Of a stretch of DNA of 52,176 nucleotides, positions 25,866 to 35,699 are shown piece by piece. The notes under the pieces were generated by a model. It did not search any database. It was not told where the DNA came from and saw only the letters and a program-made list of their open reading frames with translations. The DNA is from Flavobacteriales bacterium (GTDB taxonomy: Bacteria; Bacteroidota; Bacteroidia; Flavobacteriales_F; PHOS-HE28), in NCBI GenBank assembly GCA_020848295.1, contig JADLAI010000012.1, forward strand, positions 1 through 52,176, read 5' to 3'. Position 1 is the first letter of the stretch; the number at the start of each line of letters is the position of its first letter. A program made the translations under genes and the position numbers.

Positions 25866-26618
25866 ATGTTCCTGCGGCGCAAGGCCATAGCGACCCGCTC
25901 CGACGAGGAGTTGGTGGGTCTCCTGCGGGAGGGGCACCTTTCCGCGATGGCCGACCTATGGGACCGCTATGCCGAGTTGCTGTACGGGGTGGGCATGAAG
26001 TACCTGAAGGATCCGGAGCACAGCAAGGATGAGGTGGTGGAACTCTTCGCCGGTTAGAAGGACCTGGTATCGTGGCATGAAGTGGAACGGTTCAGACCGT
26101 GGGTGCATACGGTGATGCGCAATCGTTGTCTCCAGCGTATGCGTCGTGAAATACCCGGCATCCTGGTCGGCATGGAGACGTACGGCCACGAACCAGGGCT
26201 CGAACAACTGACAACGGGTGTGGATGCGCGGTACCCGACCGGGGTGGAGCAGCAAGTGGCCAGGCAACAGGAACGGCACATCGCTTACCTCACATACATG
26301 GATGAAGCGTTGGGCAAATTCGTGCGCAAGGGCTGTCTGGCCGAACTGGAACACCTGCTCGCACAGTACCCCGATGATGTGAACGCATTGTTCTATGCCG
26401 GCCTGTGCAGCTACAACATGGGGAAGAGCACACGTGCCGAACGTTTCCTGGACCGTGCGGCCAGGCATCGGTTCCATGCGTTCGACGAAGAGGCGGACTG
26501 GTACCATGCGTTGGCCATGGAACGTTCCGGTGAACAGGGGTCAGCACAGGCCGCGTTCGCGCGGATCGCTGCCGGCAACGGGTTCTATGCGGCAAGGGCA
26601 CAGGAACATGTGCGGTGA
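25866..26618 (+). pseudogene. ECF sigma-like gene with in-frame TAG, fused to a TPR tail
   Basis: ATG 25866 opens 63 codons resembling sigma-70 region 2 (SDEELVGLLREGHLSAMADL, WDRYAELLYGVGMKYLKD), interrupted by TAG at 26055-26057. The same frame continues exactly with KDLVSWHEVERFRPWVHTVM and RNRCLQRMRRE, the rest of region 2. Region 4, needed for -35 recognition, is not recognisable. Instead the frame runs on into a TPR-like tail (LLAQYPDDVNALFYAGLCSY, AFDEEADWYHALAMERSGEQ, AGNGFYAARAQEHVR) that resembles the end of a separate TPR protein often adjacent to such sigma genes. The whole looks like an amber mutation plus a deletion fusion. If the TAG is real, only a 63-aa fragment and possibly a re-initiated product are made. 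Confidence 0.75.
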
Positions 26619-26648
26619 CCTTCACGTGTTCGCAAGTCCAGCAGCGGT

Positions 26649-26771
26649 AATACCATTCACGTATTCAGCGCCGGCCAGGGGATACGACGCGATCTTTTCG
26701 GTGGACGATACTTCGTGGCTGCGCTTTGACCCTCATGGCCATACCAAAGGCAGGGAATGCCCAAATGGTAT
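26649..26771 (+). repeat. Dispersed repeat copy with inverted ends
   Basis: Bases 26649-26711 align without gaps to 35700-35762 at about three quarters identity. The left end ATACCATTCACGTATTC (26650-26666) is an imperfect inverted repeat of GAATGCCCAAATGGTAT (26755-26771), giving a 122-bp unit with miniature-element-like ends. Inside the right end ATACCA-GGCA and TGCC-TGGTAT form a local hairpin (26741-26771). It lies in the convergent gap between the broken sigma gene and the large T9SS gene. Confidence 0.6.
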
Positions 26772-26814
26772 CAGCACCGTGTGGTGTTCACACCTGCCGA
26801 CCGATCCGATCCAA

Positions 26815-26844
26815 AAGCAAGAACCCCGCGCCAATGGCGCGGGG
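26815..26844 (-). terminator. Terminator of the 1650-aa T9SS gene
   Basis: CCCCGCGCC (26824-26832), a 3-base loop and GGCGCGGGG (26836-26844) form a perfect 9-bp stem. Read on the minus strand it is followed by TTCTTGCTTTT. It lies 25 bases after the stop of the minus-strand gene at 26870. Confidence 0.8.
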
Positions 26845-26869
26845 CTCTTCATTCAACGTCCCTGGTCCG

Positions 26870-29800
26870 TTACGGTTGGATCACCAATCGTTCCGTGTAG
26901 GTCTTGTCGCCGGCGGTGATGTTCACCATGTACAGGCCACTGGCCAGCTCACCATTCAGGTCAAGGCTCGTCTTCACAAAGCCATCCTGTACAGCGATCG
27001 TACGGGTGCTCACGCGCTTGCCGGTGAGATCGAGGATATCCATACTGACCGTCCGTACACCTTCGGCCACATGGCTCAGGCTCACAAGGAGCTGATCGCC
27101 ATGGTTCGGGTTCGGGTACATCGTGAGGGCGCCTTCGCCTTCCAGTGACATGCTGTTGCTGCCTCCGTCCACACCATTGTTGTCGCAGGTGATGGTCACC
27201 AGGCACACTTTGCCCCAGTCCTCCGTATCGGCGCAGGCCGAAGCCTCATCCGAAGTGGCCGGGCCGAAGCACCAGGTTGCGCCGCCATCGAGGCTCACGC
27301 GCACATCCACATCATAGGTCTTGCTGCATACCAGCGGCGTACCGGTGGTCCAGTTCAGCACCATGCGGGCGCTGGTCTGGGGCGGACGAACGATGCAAAC
27401 GCCTTCGCCCGGAATGCGGAAGCGGAACTGGTAACGCACATTGCTGCTGGCCACGGCCGGCACCGGCTGGGGCGGGTTCGCGTAAATGCGATTGTTCGCG
27501 CTGCTCGCGCCTCCGAAGGTCCGGCTCACACCGCAGCTGAAGTCCGAGGTGTTCGCCGGGTTATCCTGCAGGCTCACACGCGGGCAAGCGGCCAGAATGG
27601 CGTCGATCTTGAACTGGCAGGCCGGGCCGAACTCCAGGTTGTTGCCCGCTACTCGGCCGCGTACACGCACGTTCAGCAGGGTGTTTGCGGGCAAATGCGG
27701 GGTCGCCACACTGTGTACCCAACCGTTCACCTTGAAGTGGCAGGCGCGGTTCGCACCGGAACCGTAACCATCGCTGGTTGCGTGGCTGCGGAAGCGACGG
27801 AAGCTGTAGCTACCGTTCGGGTCATAGAACCAGAACTCGTAGCCGCTCGTGGTGTTGGTCACCCCGTACTGGGCGGTGACCGCTGCATTGGCATGGCATA
27901 CGATGAACTTGTTGTTCACCCAGTCCAACTTGTCGCAGCTGCTGTAGATCATCTTGTCCGTACCCAGCGGCAGGCAGAAGCCCTGTCCACCCATGATCTG
28001 GCTGGTGGAACCGGTGCTGAAGTTGTTGCGGTTGTCGATGATCCGCTCGCCAGCGCCCGTGGTACGCAGGATGTAGCCACCGGTGGTCATACCATCGCCG
28101 GCCGCATCCAATACGCGCAGGTAGAAGCAACCGTCGGGCAGGCAGGTGAAGTTGGTCTCCACACTGTTCTGCGGATTCAGCGGGCCACCTTGCTGCACCA
28201 CGAAATCGGTGCCTTGCTCCACGAGTTCCCAGGTGGTCTCCCACGGGTTGCCGTCGGTCTGGAACTCCAGGGTCAGGTCGTTGCTGCATGGCACAGGACC
28301 GGAGCCCACGCACTCGCAACCGGTGATCGCACCAGAGGTGAACAACGGTCCAGCATAGCAGGGGCCGCCCTCCTCGCCCGGGGTCTCGGGGCAGCTATCC
28401 ACGCAGTCCAGCAGACCATCGCTGTCCAGGTCCGTCGTTTGAAGCACTTCGTTGTACGCGATGGTGAAGTTGGTGCCGTAGTTGTATCCATCCACGATCA
28501 CGTAGTAGGTCTCACCGGCGGCCACTTCGAACTTCGGAGTTTCATACACCCAGTTCCACACCTGCGGGTCGTAGTTGAACCAGCTGTACTGGAAGCACGC
28601 TCCGCTTGTCACTTGGGCGTTGTATGTGGGCTGGTCCGTAGGCGGGAACAGGACCACGTTGTCCGAAGCCCTCCGGATCATCAATCCGAAATAGGTGGAG
28701 GGATAGGCAGCGGGGAGGCAGAGCGACACGGTGGCCGAATCGGCACATTGCGAGGCGGTGAACTTGTACCAGGCATCATTGCCCCAGTAGTTGGACTCCA
28801 AGCTGCTGTAGCCATTGGCCGAGAACTGGTTGCCTGCGTATGCCACACCATCCGACAAGGGGATGGCGTTGGTGGCCCCGTTGCCGCCCACACGGAAGGT
28901 CCAATCGGTGGGGCAGCTGGCGGTACCGTAGCTGTTCTTGGGCACCACGCGCCAGGACGCAGGCTGTCCAAGTCCCACCAAAGCCATCACTGCGGCGGTG
29001 GTGTAACTGGGGCTGCTGATGCTGGTATTCGGCGTGTTGGCCACCAGGTTGCCCTGGAAGTACACATCGTAGCTCGTCGCACCGAACACGGCAGGCCAGG
29101 AGAATGCGATCGGGTTGGTGTTCACGGCCAAGGTGGTCCCATTGGCAGGCGCAGTTGGCGCGCCTACACAACCAGGTATACCTGGGCAGCCCAAGGTGAA
29201 GGGTCGTTTGTGTACGGTGTAGTTCGCATCGCTCATGATGTAGTAATCACCCGCAGCAGGTACGTTGAAGGTGATGATCCCCCCCACATTGGCCGCTGCC
29301 GTACCGATACAGGTGAACGCGCTGGCCGCACATCCGTTCGCCACGGATGTGACCACGTAGCCGATGTTGCTGGTACCCATATCGGACACCCCGGCGATGA
29401 TGGCATGGGTGCCTGCCTCCGAAGCGGTGAAGCGATACAAACGCTCCGGGCCATTCGCCGCTGCGCTACCGCCCAAGCAGGATTGGGCACTGGTGTAAGT
29501 GGTGTTCTCGTAGACCGCGGAACCGTTCAAATAGGGAGCTGGCGCATTGTCATCCGACACGTACTCGTTGCAGGAGATCACCTGTGCGGTGGAGCAATCC
29601 ATGCTGGTACTGAACCGGGTACGGAAGCTGTTGGTCGAGTAGGTAGGACCCGCACAGATCTGGCGCACATACACATCGTAGGTTGTGAGTGCTGTCAGAC
29701 CGGTGATGGTGACGGGGCCGCTTGGGAACGTACCGAAGATGACACCGTTCACACCAGCCGTGGCACCCGTCCCAGGGGTGAATCCCGCCGGACCATACTC

Positions 29801-31822
29801 CACGACACTCGAATTCCCGGCATTGCCCCAGATCACCGTGGCTGAGTTGCCCCCGATGTTGCTGATCGTAATGTTATTGGGCGTGGAGCAGGCTGGTGCA
29901 GGGCCGCAGGTCACATTGGACTGCATACCCTGATCGTAGAAGTTATAGTTGAATGCCTTGAAGTTCAGTGTAAGGCAACCGTTGGCCGCCGTGCTGGTGA
30001 AGGGGCCAGGTGAAGTACCGGGGTTACCGGGCGTATTCCGGTAGGTGGTACCGCGGAAAGCACCAGCGGGCAGCGTATTCAATCCGTATGTGACCGCAGG
30101 CATGCCCGAGTTGAAGATCGGTGCGGCAATGCTGTTCCCATCATGCACGAATACACCAACGGCTTCAGAATTACCCGTTCCGAAGGAGAACTTCGGAATG
30201 GTCAGGGTGACCACATCACCCACGTTGTCCGGGCAGATCACCGCGACACTATCCCAACCACCGACCGGGACCGGATTGTATAGGGCGTACGCGTTGGAGT
30301 TGAACAGATCATATGGTCCTCCGCAACCCGGCTTGGTGCGGAAGTTCAAGGCAGGGCTGCTCCAAGCACTGGGGTCATCGCCCACGCCTTGGTCATCGCA
30401 CAGTCCGCGGAAGTACACGGTGTACTTCGTGTTGGCCGCGAGCGCTGCCGCGGTCGTGGCCGTACCCGAAGCGCTGGTACCGGTTGTGATGGCCGCATCA
30501 CCGGGGGCACCACCGAAGGCTACCACCTTGTATTCCACATTGGGCGAGGCACCCGGATTCCAGCTGAAGCTGGCGTCGTGTACCGTGGTCGAAGTGACCG
30601 TACGAGCCGTAGGTGCGAAGCAGGTCGGAGCCGGGGCACAGGTGAAGTCGGCGCTCCAGCCATAGGGAGAACCCGTCCAAAGTCCATAGGAGAAGACCTT
30701 GACCGTGAGGCAGCCGCTGGCATGGCTCGAAGTGATGATCGGGGGTTCGGATACCCAACCACCGGCGGGAACGGTCCAGCCTGTTTCCGTGTAGCCGGTA
30801 CCGGTACCGGTGATCATCGGGTCCGTGATGTCATCCCCATCGAAGATGAACATGGCCGAGCGCTGCAAGGCACCACCGTTCCAGGTGAACCCACCCCAAT
30901 AAGTGAAATCCAAGGTCACCACATCACCAGGAGTGCTGGGGCAAACGGTATGTGTTTGAATGAACCTTTGATCGGTCAAGGTGTTGTAACCACCTGGGCT
31001 TACCCACGTGCTGCCACAGCCCATGGAGGTCGTAAAGGCCAACGGGACCCAACTGCTCATATCGCCACCACCACAATCCGCACGCACATAGAACGTGTAA
31101 GCGGTGAAAGTGGAGAGCGCGGTCGCCGAGGCCGTGAGCCCTGCTGCTGTGCCGCTGGCGGCCAACCCGGTGGGGCCGCTACCAGGTGCACCACTGCTGC
31201 GAACCTCCCAGATGTATCCATTGGAAGGGTTGCTGACACTGGCCGTCCAACTGAAGTCCGCGGAATTCGCGGCCACAGCCGTGGTTCCCGGTGCACTGGG
31301 GGCGAAGCAAGTGGGGAGGATCACCGCCGCCGCAAAATCCACCACATGGCCGTACGACACGGTACCACATGCCCCAACCGGCCCATAATAGTCACAGACC
31401 ACCCGTACCTGGCTGGTTCCTGGGGTTGCGGCGAGAGGCACGTTCACCGCCCCTGAAACTCCGGCACCGGAACACCCGGAAGTGAGTGTACCCAGGTTCA
31501 CCGAGGTTTCCCAAGTACCGTCGTCATCCCAATCGAAGTAGGCGGAAATGTTGAAGGGATACCCCGAAGTATTCCCGTTCACATTGAGCGTATAACTCGA
31601 ACCCGCATCCATGTGCGCCGTGCTGGTGGTGAGGTCCACGTAACCGGTACCGCTTGAGATACTGGTGAGGTTCAAGTCCGACAAGGTGATCGAGCAGATC
31701 GGGTAGATCGCACCGGCGGATCCCGCACAATAGGTCTGAGCTGGGGCCCGGCCCAGGAAAAGCAGGGATGCCAAAGCCGTCAAGGCTCCGTGCATCGCCG
31801 TGTGTAAGGTTCTTGAACGCAT
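26870..31822 (-). CDS. Very large secreted multidomain protein, T9SS type A
   Basis: 1650 aa from the ATG at 31822, which precedes a signal peptide (HGALTALASLLFLGRAPAQ); an ATG 19 codons earlier is possible. Residues about 35-170 form a GEVED-type domain (YFDWDDDGTWETSVNLG, VVCDYYGPVGACGTVSYGHV). A series of fibronectin-III-like and adhesin modules follows (repeated ...YTFYVRADCG, TKYTVYFRGLCDDQ, TTYDVYVRQICAG). A Ca-binding TSP3-like segment is seen at DLDSDGLLDCVDSCPETPGE. The C-terminus carries a T9SS type A domain (MYPNPNHGDQLLVSL, SGLYMVNITAGDKTYTERLV). Secretion through the outer membrane and surface attachment or release is expected. No catalytic motif is visible; adhesion is the likeliest role. 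Confidence 0.87.
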   Translation of the reverse strand: MRSRTLHTAMHGALTALASLLFLGRAPAQTYCAGSAGAIYPICSITLSDLNLTSISSGTGYVDLTTSTAHMDAGSSYTLNVNGNTSGYPFNISAYFDWDDDGTWETSVNLGTLTSGCSGAGVSGAVNVPLAATPGTSQVRVVCDYYGPVGACGTVSYGHVVDFAAAVILPTCFAPSAPGTTAVAANSADFSWTASVSNPSNGYIWEVRSSGAPGSGPTGLAASGTAAGLTASATALSTFTAYTFYVRADCGGGDMSSWVPLAFTTSMGCGSTWVSPGGYNTLTDQRFIQTHTVCPSTPGDVVTLDFTYWGGFTWNGGALQRSAMFIFDGDDITDPMITGTGTGYTETGWTVPAGGWVSEPPIITSSHASGCLTVKVFSYGLWTGSPYGWSADFTCAPAPTCFAPTARTVTSTTVHDASFSWNPGASPNVEYKVVAFGGAPGDAAITTGTSASGTATTAAALAANTKYTVYFRGLCDDQGVGDDPSAWSSPALNFRTKPGCGGPYDLFNSNAYALYNPVPVGGWDSVAVICPDNVGDVVTLTIPKFSFGTGNSEAVGVFVHDGNSIAAPIFNSGMPAVTYGLNTLPAGAFRGTTYRNTPGNPGTSPGPFTSTAANGCLTLNFKAFNYNFYDQGMQSNVTCGPAPACSTPNNITISNIGGNSATVIWGNAGNSSVVEYGPAGFTPGTGATAGVNGVIFGTFPSGPVTITGLTALTTYDVYVRQICAGPTYSTNSFRTRFSTSMDCSTAQVISCNEYVSDDNAPAPYLNGSAVYENTTYTSAQSCLGGSAAANGPERLYRFTASEAGTHAIIAGVSDMGTSNIGYVVTSVANGCAASAFTCIGTAAANVGGIITFNVPAAGDYYIMSDANYTVHKRPFTLGCPGIPGCVGAPTAPANGTTLAVNTNPIAFSWPAVFGATSYDVYFQGNLVANTPNTSISSPSYTTAAVMALVGLGQPASWRVVPKNSYGTASCPTDWTFRVGGNGATNAIPLSDGVAYAGNQFSANGYSSLESNYWGNDAWYKFTASQCADSATVSLCLPAAYPSTYFGLMIRRASDNVVLFPPTDQPTYNAQVTSGACFQYSWFNYDPQVWNWVYETPKFEVAAGETYYVIVDGYNYGTNFTIAYNEVLQTTDLDSDGLLDCVDSCPETPGEEGGPCYAGPLFTSGAITGCECVGSGPVPCSNDLTLEFQTDGNPWETTWELVEQGTDFVVQQGGPLNPQNSVETNFTCLPDGCFYLRVLDAAGDGMTTGGYILRTTGAGERIIDNRNNFSTGSTSQIMGGQGFCLPLGTDKMIYSSCDKLDWVNNKFIVCHANAAVTAQYGVTNTTSGYEFWFYDPNGSYSFRRFRSHATSDGYGSGANRACHFKVNGWVHSVATPHLPANTLLNVRVRGRVAGNNLEFGPACQFKIDAILAACPRVSLQDNPANTSDFSCGVSRTFGGASSANNRIYANPPQPVPAVASSNVRYQFRFRIPGEGVCIVRPPQTSARMVLNWTTGTPLVCSKTYDVDVRVSLDGGATWCFGPATSDEASACADTEDWGKVCLVTITCDNNGVDGGSNSMSLEGEGALTMYPNPNHGDQLLVSLSHVAEGVRTVSMDILDLTGKRVSTRTIAVQDGFVKTSLDLNGELASGLYMVNITAGDKTYTERLVIQP

Positions 31823-32043
31823 TTTGCTGAGAGTGTTGGTGAGTTGAGATTGAGCGTGAGGGACTGAGAGGGTGTGCACACCCGCCAGCGTTGCCGACAG
31901 CGGGTCAGGGGGTGGATACGTTCAGGAACACCAAGGATCCTGGCCGTTCTCATACGGGCGGATGCCAAGCATCGCAACCGTATGTGTCGCAATAAGGTGT
32001 GGACTAAGGCTGGGTTGAGAGCAGTTGGATGGTCGTATCCGGT

Positions 32044-32051
32044 GTGAGAGG
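32044..32051 (-). promoter_or_regulatory. CCTCTCAC element upstream of the 1650-aa gene
   Basis: On the minus strand CTCTCACCTCTCACACC contains a doubled CTCTCAC. It lies about 220 bases 5' of the ATG at 31822, in the gene's orientation. Similar words occur 5' of three other genes here. Confidence 0.3.
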
Positions 32052-32384
32052 TGAGAGTATTGTTCGCCAACATTAGTCCGATCCAATGACAAAAGCAAAT
32101 CCATCAGGAAATAGCACACGGCCCCACGTTCCGAATTCACCCACCCCTGCGCCAGAAGTGCCGAAAGGTGCGATCGACCCGCGATCCATATAGCGGCCCT
32201 TACGCTCCGTATTGGTACCTCATGCGGGTGGTGGAAGCGATCCCTGTCGGTCCGCAGCAGTGGAATGACCACGTCCAGGGCCGAATTGGAGTGCGCCAGG
32301 CCGGGTTGATCACAGAAAATGGAGGTCCCTGTCGAACGAGGCCGATTCGTGCGTAGACTTGTGGGTATTTCTCTTCCATACGTG

Positions 32385-32392
32385 CCTCTCAC
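32385..32392 (+). promoter_or_regulatory. CCTCTCAC element upstream of the 32518 gene
   Basis: CGTGCCTCTCACAC at 32381-32394 shares the 12-mer CGTGCCTCTCAC with the minus strand at 48054-48043, upstream of another T9SS gene. A second CTCTCAC directly precedes the ATG at 32419, an alternative start for this gene. Confidence 0.3.
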
Positions 32393-32517
32393 ACTCGTAT
32401 GGTGATCCATGCTCTCACATGATCAAACTCTCCACCTGTCGATCCGCCACCTCTCGGCGTAGGTGTGTGCTCCGGGCTACAAGGCCCACTGAGCCGAACA
32501 TTCCGACCAGTGATCGG

Positions 32518-35500
32518 ATGGGACCCCATCGTGCATCGGAGCGGTACGCCGTATTCCGTTCACTGGTGGTGACCATGCTCCTCCTTGGGGTCGGGGCACC
32601 GAGCAAGGCCCAGCAGATCAGTGATGATCCTTCGGATGCCACCACAGGCTTGACCTTCAACACGAACGCGGGGATATCGACCACGTTGACCGCCTCTTGT
32701 ACCACTGGCTCCCTGAACCCGGCCACAGGCGACTTCTCGTTGGCCTTGGCTCCAGTGGCACCGGCCACCAGTAGTACAGCGGGCAGCTATCCACCTTGTG
32801 GCAACTTCTTCACCCCGCCGCCGAATCCCGCCAGCCCCGCACCGGATGTTTGGTTCCGGATCGATGCACCGGTAGCGGCACATCGTTTCCGCATCACCGT
32901 GATCAGCGGCACCATGACCAATGGGGGTATCGCGGTGTACGAGGCGCCGAATGCCACCGGTCCTTTCCGACTGATGGAATGTGCCACCGGTGGGAGTTCC
33001 ATCACCCTGGCACAGAACCAACCCGCGATCGATGCCGTGTGTTACACACCGGGCAACAAGTTGTATGTGCGTGTTTGGGACCAGAATGCCCGTGCCAACA
33101 ACCTCACCTTCCGTCTGTGTGTGCAGGGTCAGACCGAAAGCACCATGCCTCCGCGCGGGGCATCGGAGACCGCTTGCACTGCACCAACCATCAATGCGAG
33201 CGCCAGCTTCACCAATGTGGATTACGTCTTCGCCTGCGATGAGTCGCCCTGGCTCTTCGCCGATTCAGGGGGGTATGTCGGAGGTGATCTTTGGTTGAAG
33301 CTCACCGTACCACCCACAGGTGTGGTCGGCATGATCATCGCACGCGGACTTGCTGGTACCGCCAATACGATCGGGGTGACGGCCTATTCGGCAACGAATT
33401 GCGGTGATCCGCTGACCTATCGGCAACTTGGAGACTTCCATGGCACCCTCCCTGCAAGCACCCCCGCCCTACCGAACCTCACGCTATCGTGCTTGGTGCC
33501 GGGCAGCACCCTGTATGTGCGGATCCATTCGGTGCGCACGGCACAGAGCGCCACCCTCCGATATGGCCGGATCCGTTTCCGGTGGACGATAGGCCCCAGT
33601 CCGGGTGGCACACCGCCGAGCAACAACCTTCCCTGTGGCGCCACCCCGCTCACCTTCGGCGGAAGCTGCCCGATCGGTACCACGCCCATGAGCACCAACC
33701 TGGACGCGTGTAATACAGGTGGTATCCCCAACCCCGGTTGTGGCAATTTCGACGGGAACAGCAGGGATGTGTGGTACTCCTTCGTAGCTCCGGCCAGTGG
33801 TACGATCCACCTGGATGTGGCACCGTATGGCATGAGCCTACCGGGCAATCCAGCAATGGCCTTGTATGGCACGGGTGGCAATGGGTGCAGCGGGCGCTTC
33901 ACGCTACTGGAATGCGACGACCGGCAGGGATTGGTCCACGGTGCGGCCATCATCCGTACCGGCCTGATGCCCGGCGAGACGTATTACGTGCGTGTGTGGG
34001 TGGAGGGGACGGGCTCTCCCGTCGGGCAGTTCACCATCTGCCTCACCGAGCCGACCCCACCAGCGGGAACCTGCTTCTATGTGATGGAGCTTTGGGCCGC
34101 GAATCCACCGGCTGCGGATACCTACCAAGGGGTACAATACGAGATCAACGGTGGTGCGCCGGTGATCCTGCAAACACCATTGGGAGGCGAGGCGAGCGAG
34201 ATCTACCTGATCCCAGTACCTACCGGAGGACAACTGCACATCCAGTACTTCAACCAGAACGTGGGCAACTACATCTATGCCCTCTATCAGTTGGGCGATA
34301 CGACCCAGGTTTGGCAGTACCACGGAGGCATTCCCGTATTCGGCCCACACCCATCGCCTGTGTACCAACACACGGTGACCAGTGCCTGTAATATCCTCAC
34401 CGCACCGGTAACGGACTGCCTGGGTGCAGAAACGGTATGCACCCCGAATACCGAGGTCGGTAACCTTCGAGGTGCTGTCTCTCCCGGCATCCGCATGGAT
34501 CTTGATGCCACGAATATGGGCTGCTTAAGTGCGCCTGAGGACGGGGGGATCGCATGGTTGATCTTCCGTCCTACGGAAGACGGGACGGTGGCCTTCTGGT
34601 TCGATGCCACGGCGAATGCCCCGACCACCGACCTGGATTTCGCCATTTGGGATGCGGGGCCCGTGATCTACACCCCGTCGTTGCCCAACATCGACGGTTC
34701 GATCTGTGCGCCCAATTCACCGCCGGTCCGTTGCACCAGCGCACGCCTGAACCAGTCCACCGGCCTCATGCCCGGATTGGAGGGTGTGTATCAGGAAGGC
34801 ACCGGTGGAACAGGGTGGTTGTCCCCGTTACCCGTGCTCCAGGAGCACGTGTACCTGGTCGCACTGGTGCGCGCCTCCGGTCCGATCGCGAATGTTTCAT
34901 ACCAGATGCGCTGGACCCAGTACACGAACAGCCTGGGGGCAACGAGCACCACGATGCTCGGTTGCACATCCATGATCCTCCCGGTGGAACTGTTGCTTCT
35001 CGAGGCCACACCCACCGAAGGGACCGTGGAACTGCATTGGGCCACAGGCAGTGAACGGAACAGCGATCATTTCGTGGTGGAGCGAAGCCGTAATGGCAAG
35101 GAATTCGAAGCGATCGGCATGGTGGATGCGGCCGGGAGCTCCAGCCAGCGCATCGATTATCTGTTCGTGGATCCTGCACCGTTCCAAGGTGCCAACTACT
35201 ATCGCCTTCGCCAGGTGGACCAGGACCATCACGAGGACATGAGCAATATCGTGGTGGCCATGTTCGGTGGATCCAGCCACCTGCTGCTCTTCCCCAATCC
35301 CACCACGGGCGAGCTGTTCCTCACGCTTCCTCCAACCAAAGCAGAAGGACCGATGATGATCGGCATCACCGATGTGATGGGACGGCTGGTACATACACGA
35401 ACGATCGCGGCGGGGGTGGGATCGGCCCTATCGATCTCCACGGATGAGCTGCCTTCAGGAGCATACCTGTTGAGTGTTGCGGATCAGAGCGGTCACTATA

Positions 35501-35529
35501 TGGAAAGCACCCGCTTCGTGAAGCAATAA
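32518..35529 (+). CDS. Large secreted protein with PPC-like domains, T9SS type A
   Basis: 1003 aa from the ATG at 32518, followed by a signal peptide (VFRSLVVTMLLLGVGAPSKA); the in-frame ATG at 32419 would add 33 basic residues. About residues 30-560 contain repeated beta-sandwich domains like bacterial pre-peptidase C-terminal (PPC) modules: PDVWFRIDAPVAAHRFRIT, NKLYVRVWDQNARANNLTF, RDVWYSFVAPASGTIHLDV, MPGETYYVRVWVEG. A further such module is DGGIAWLIFRPTEDGTVAFW. A T9SS-associated module WATGSERNSDHFVVERSRNG precedes the type A sorting domain (LLFPNPTTGELFLTL, SGAYLLSVADQSG). It is divergent from the 1650-aa gene. Probably a surface or secreted binding protein; no active site seen. Confidence 0.86.
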   Translation: MGPHRASERYAVFRSLVVTMLLLGVGAPSKAQQISDDPSDATTGLTFNTNAGISTTLTASCTTGSLNPATGDFSLALAPVAPATSSTAGSYPPCGNFFTPPPNPASPAPDVWFRIDAPVAAHRFRITVISGTMTNGGIAVYEAPNATGPFRLMECATGGSSITLAQNQPAIDAVCYTPGNKLYVRVWDQNARANNLTFRLCVQGQTESTMPPRGASETACTAPTINASASFTNVDYVFACDESPWLFADSGGYVGGDLWLKLTVPPTGVVGMIIARGLAGTANTIGVTAYSATNCGDPLTYRQLGDFHGTLPASTPALPNLTLSCLVPGSTLYVRIHSVRTAQSATLRYGRIRFRWTIGPSPGGTPPSNNLPCGATPLTFGGSCPIGTTPMSTNLDACNTGGIPNPGCGNFDGNSRDVWYSFVAPASGTIHLDVAPYGMSLPGNPAMALYGTGGNGCSGRFTLLECDDRQGLVHGAAIIRTGLMPGETYYVRVWVEGTGSPVGQFTICLTEPTPPAGTCFYVMELWAANPPAADTYQGVQYEINGGAPVILQTPLGGEASEIYLIPVPTGGQLHIQYFNQNVGNYIYALYQLGDTTQVWQYHGGIPVFGPHPSPVYQHTVTSACNILTAPVTDCLGAETVCTPNTEVGNLRGAVSPGIRMDLDATNMGCLSAPEDGGIAWLIFRPTEDGTVAFWFDATANAPTTDLDFAIWDAGPVIYTPSLPNIDGSICAPNSPPVRCTSARLNQSTGLMPGLEGVYQEGTGGTGWLSPLPVLQEHVYLVALVRASGPIANVSYQMRWTQYTNSLGATSTTMLGCTSMILPVELLLLEATPTEGTVELHWATGSERNSDHFVVERSRNGKEFEAIGMVDAAGSSSQRIDYLFVDPAPFQGANYYRLRQVDQDHHEDMSNIVVAMFGGSSHLLLFPNPTTGELFLTLPPTKAEGPMMIGITDVMGRLVHTRTIAAGVGSALSISTDELPSGAYLLSVADQSGHYMESTRFVKQ

Positions 35530-35540
35530 GTCCGGCCATT

Positions 35541-35584
35541 GCATTCCCTGAAGGGTGGTGCCCAACCGTATAGCCACCGAATGC
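35541..35584 (+). repeat. Imperfect stem-loop after the 32518 gene
   Basis: GCATTC (35541-35546) pairs with GAATGC (35579-35584), and inside it GGTGG (35554-35558) pairs with CCACC (35574-35578). It begins 12 bases after the stop codon and may serve as a terminator or mRNA 3' end, but it lacks a T-run. Confidence 0.4.
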
Positions 35585-35699
35585 GGGCACTGCGGATGGA
35601 ACATTTGCTGCCATCATGAAGAGCCCATCGGCATCCCAGCGCACTGGTCCTCCACCGCAATTCGTCCGATCGATATCGGACCCGGCTCAGCCGGAAATT

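Larger units (their letters stand above)
31823..32517. other. Divergent intergenic region of 695 bp
   Basis: No gene is supported here; the small open frames are short, lack family motifs and differ between strands. The region has C/T/A-biased 5' stretches on both sides, two copies of CCTCTCAC pointing outward at each flanking gene (minus at 32051-32044, plus at 32385-32392), and near-matches to -7 boxes (TAATGTTG on minus at 32075-32068; TAGACTTG on plus at 32354-32361). Confidence 0.6.

Noticed and set aside
26726-27148. A 140-codon plus-strand frame
   Set aside because: It crosses the terminator and the antisense of the T9SS sorting domain and shows no coding signature.
27695-29845. A 716-codon open frame on the plus strand
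   Set aside because: It lies wholly inside the minus-strand 1650-aa T9SS gene, its translation is rich in Gly, Arg and His with no domain motif, and long antisense frames are expected in GC-rich coding DNA.
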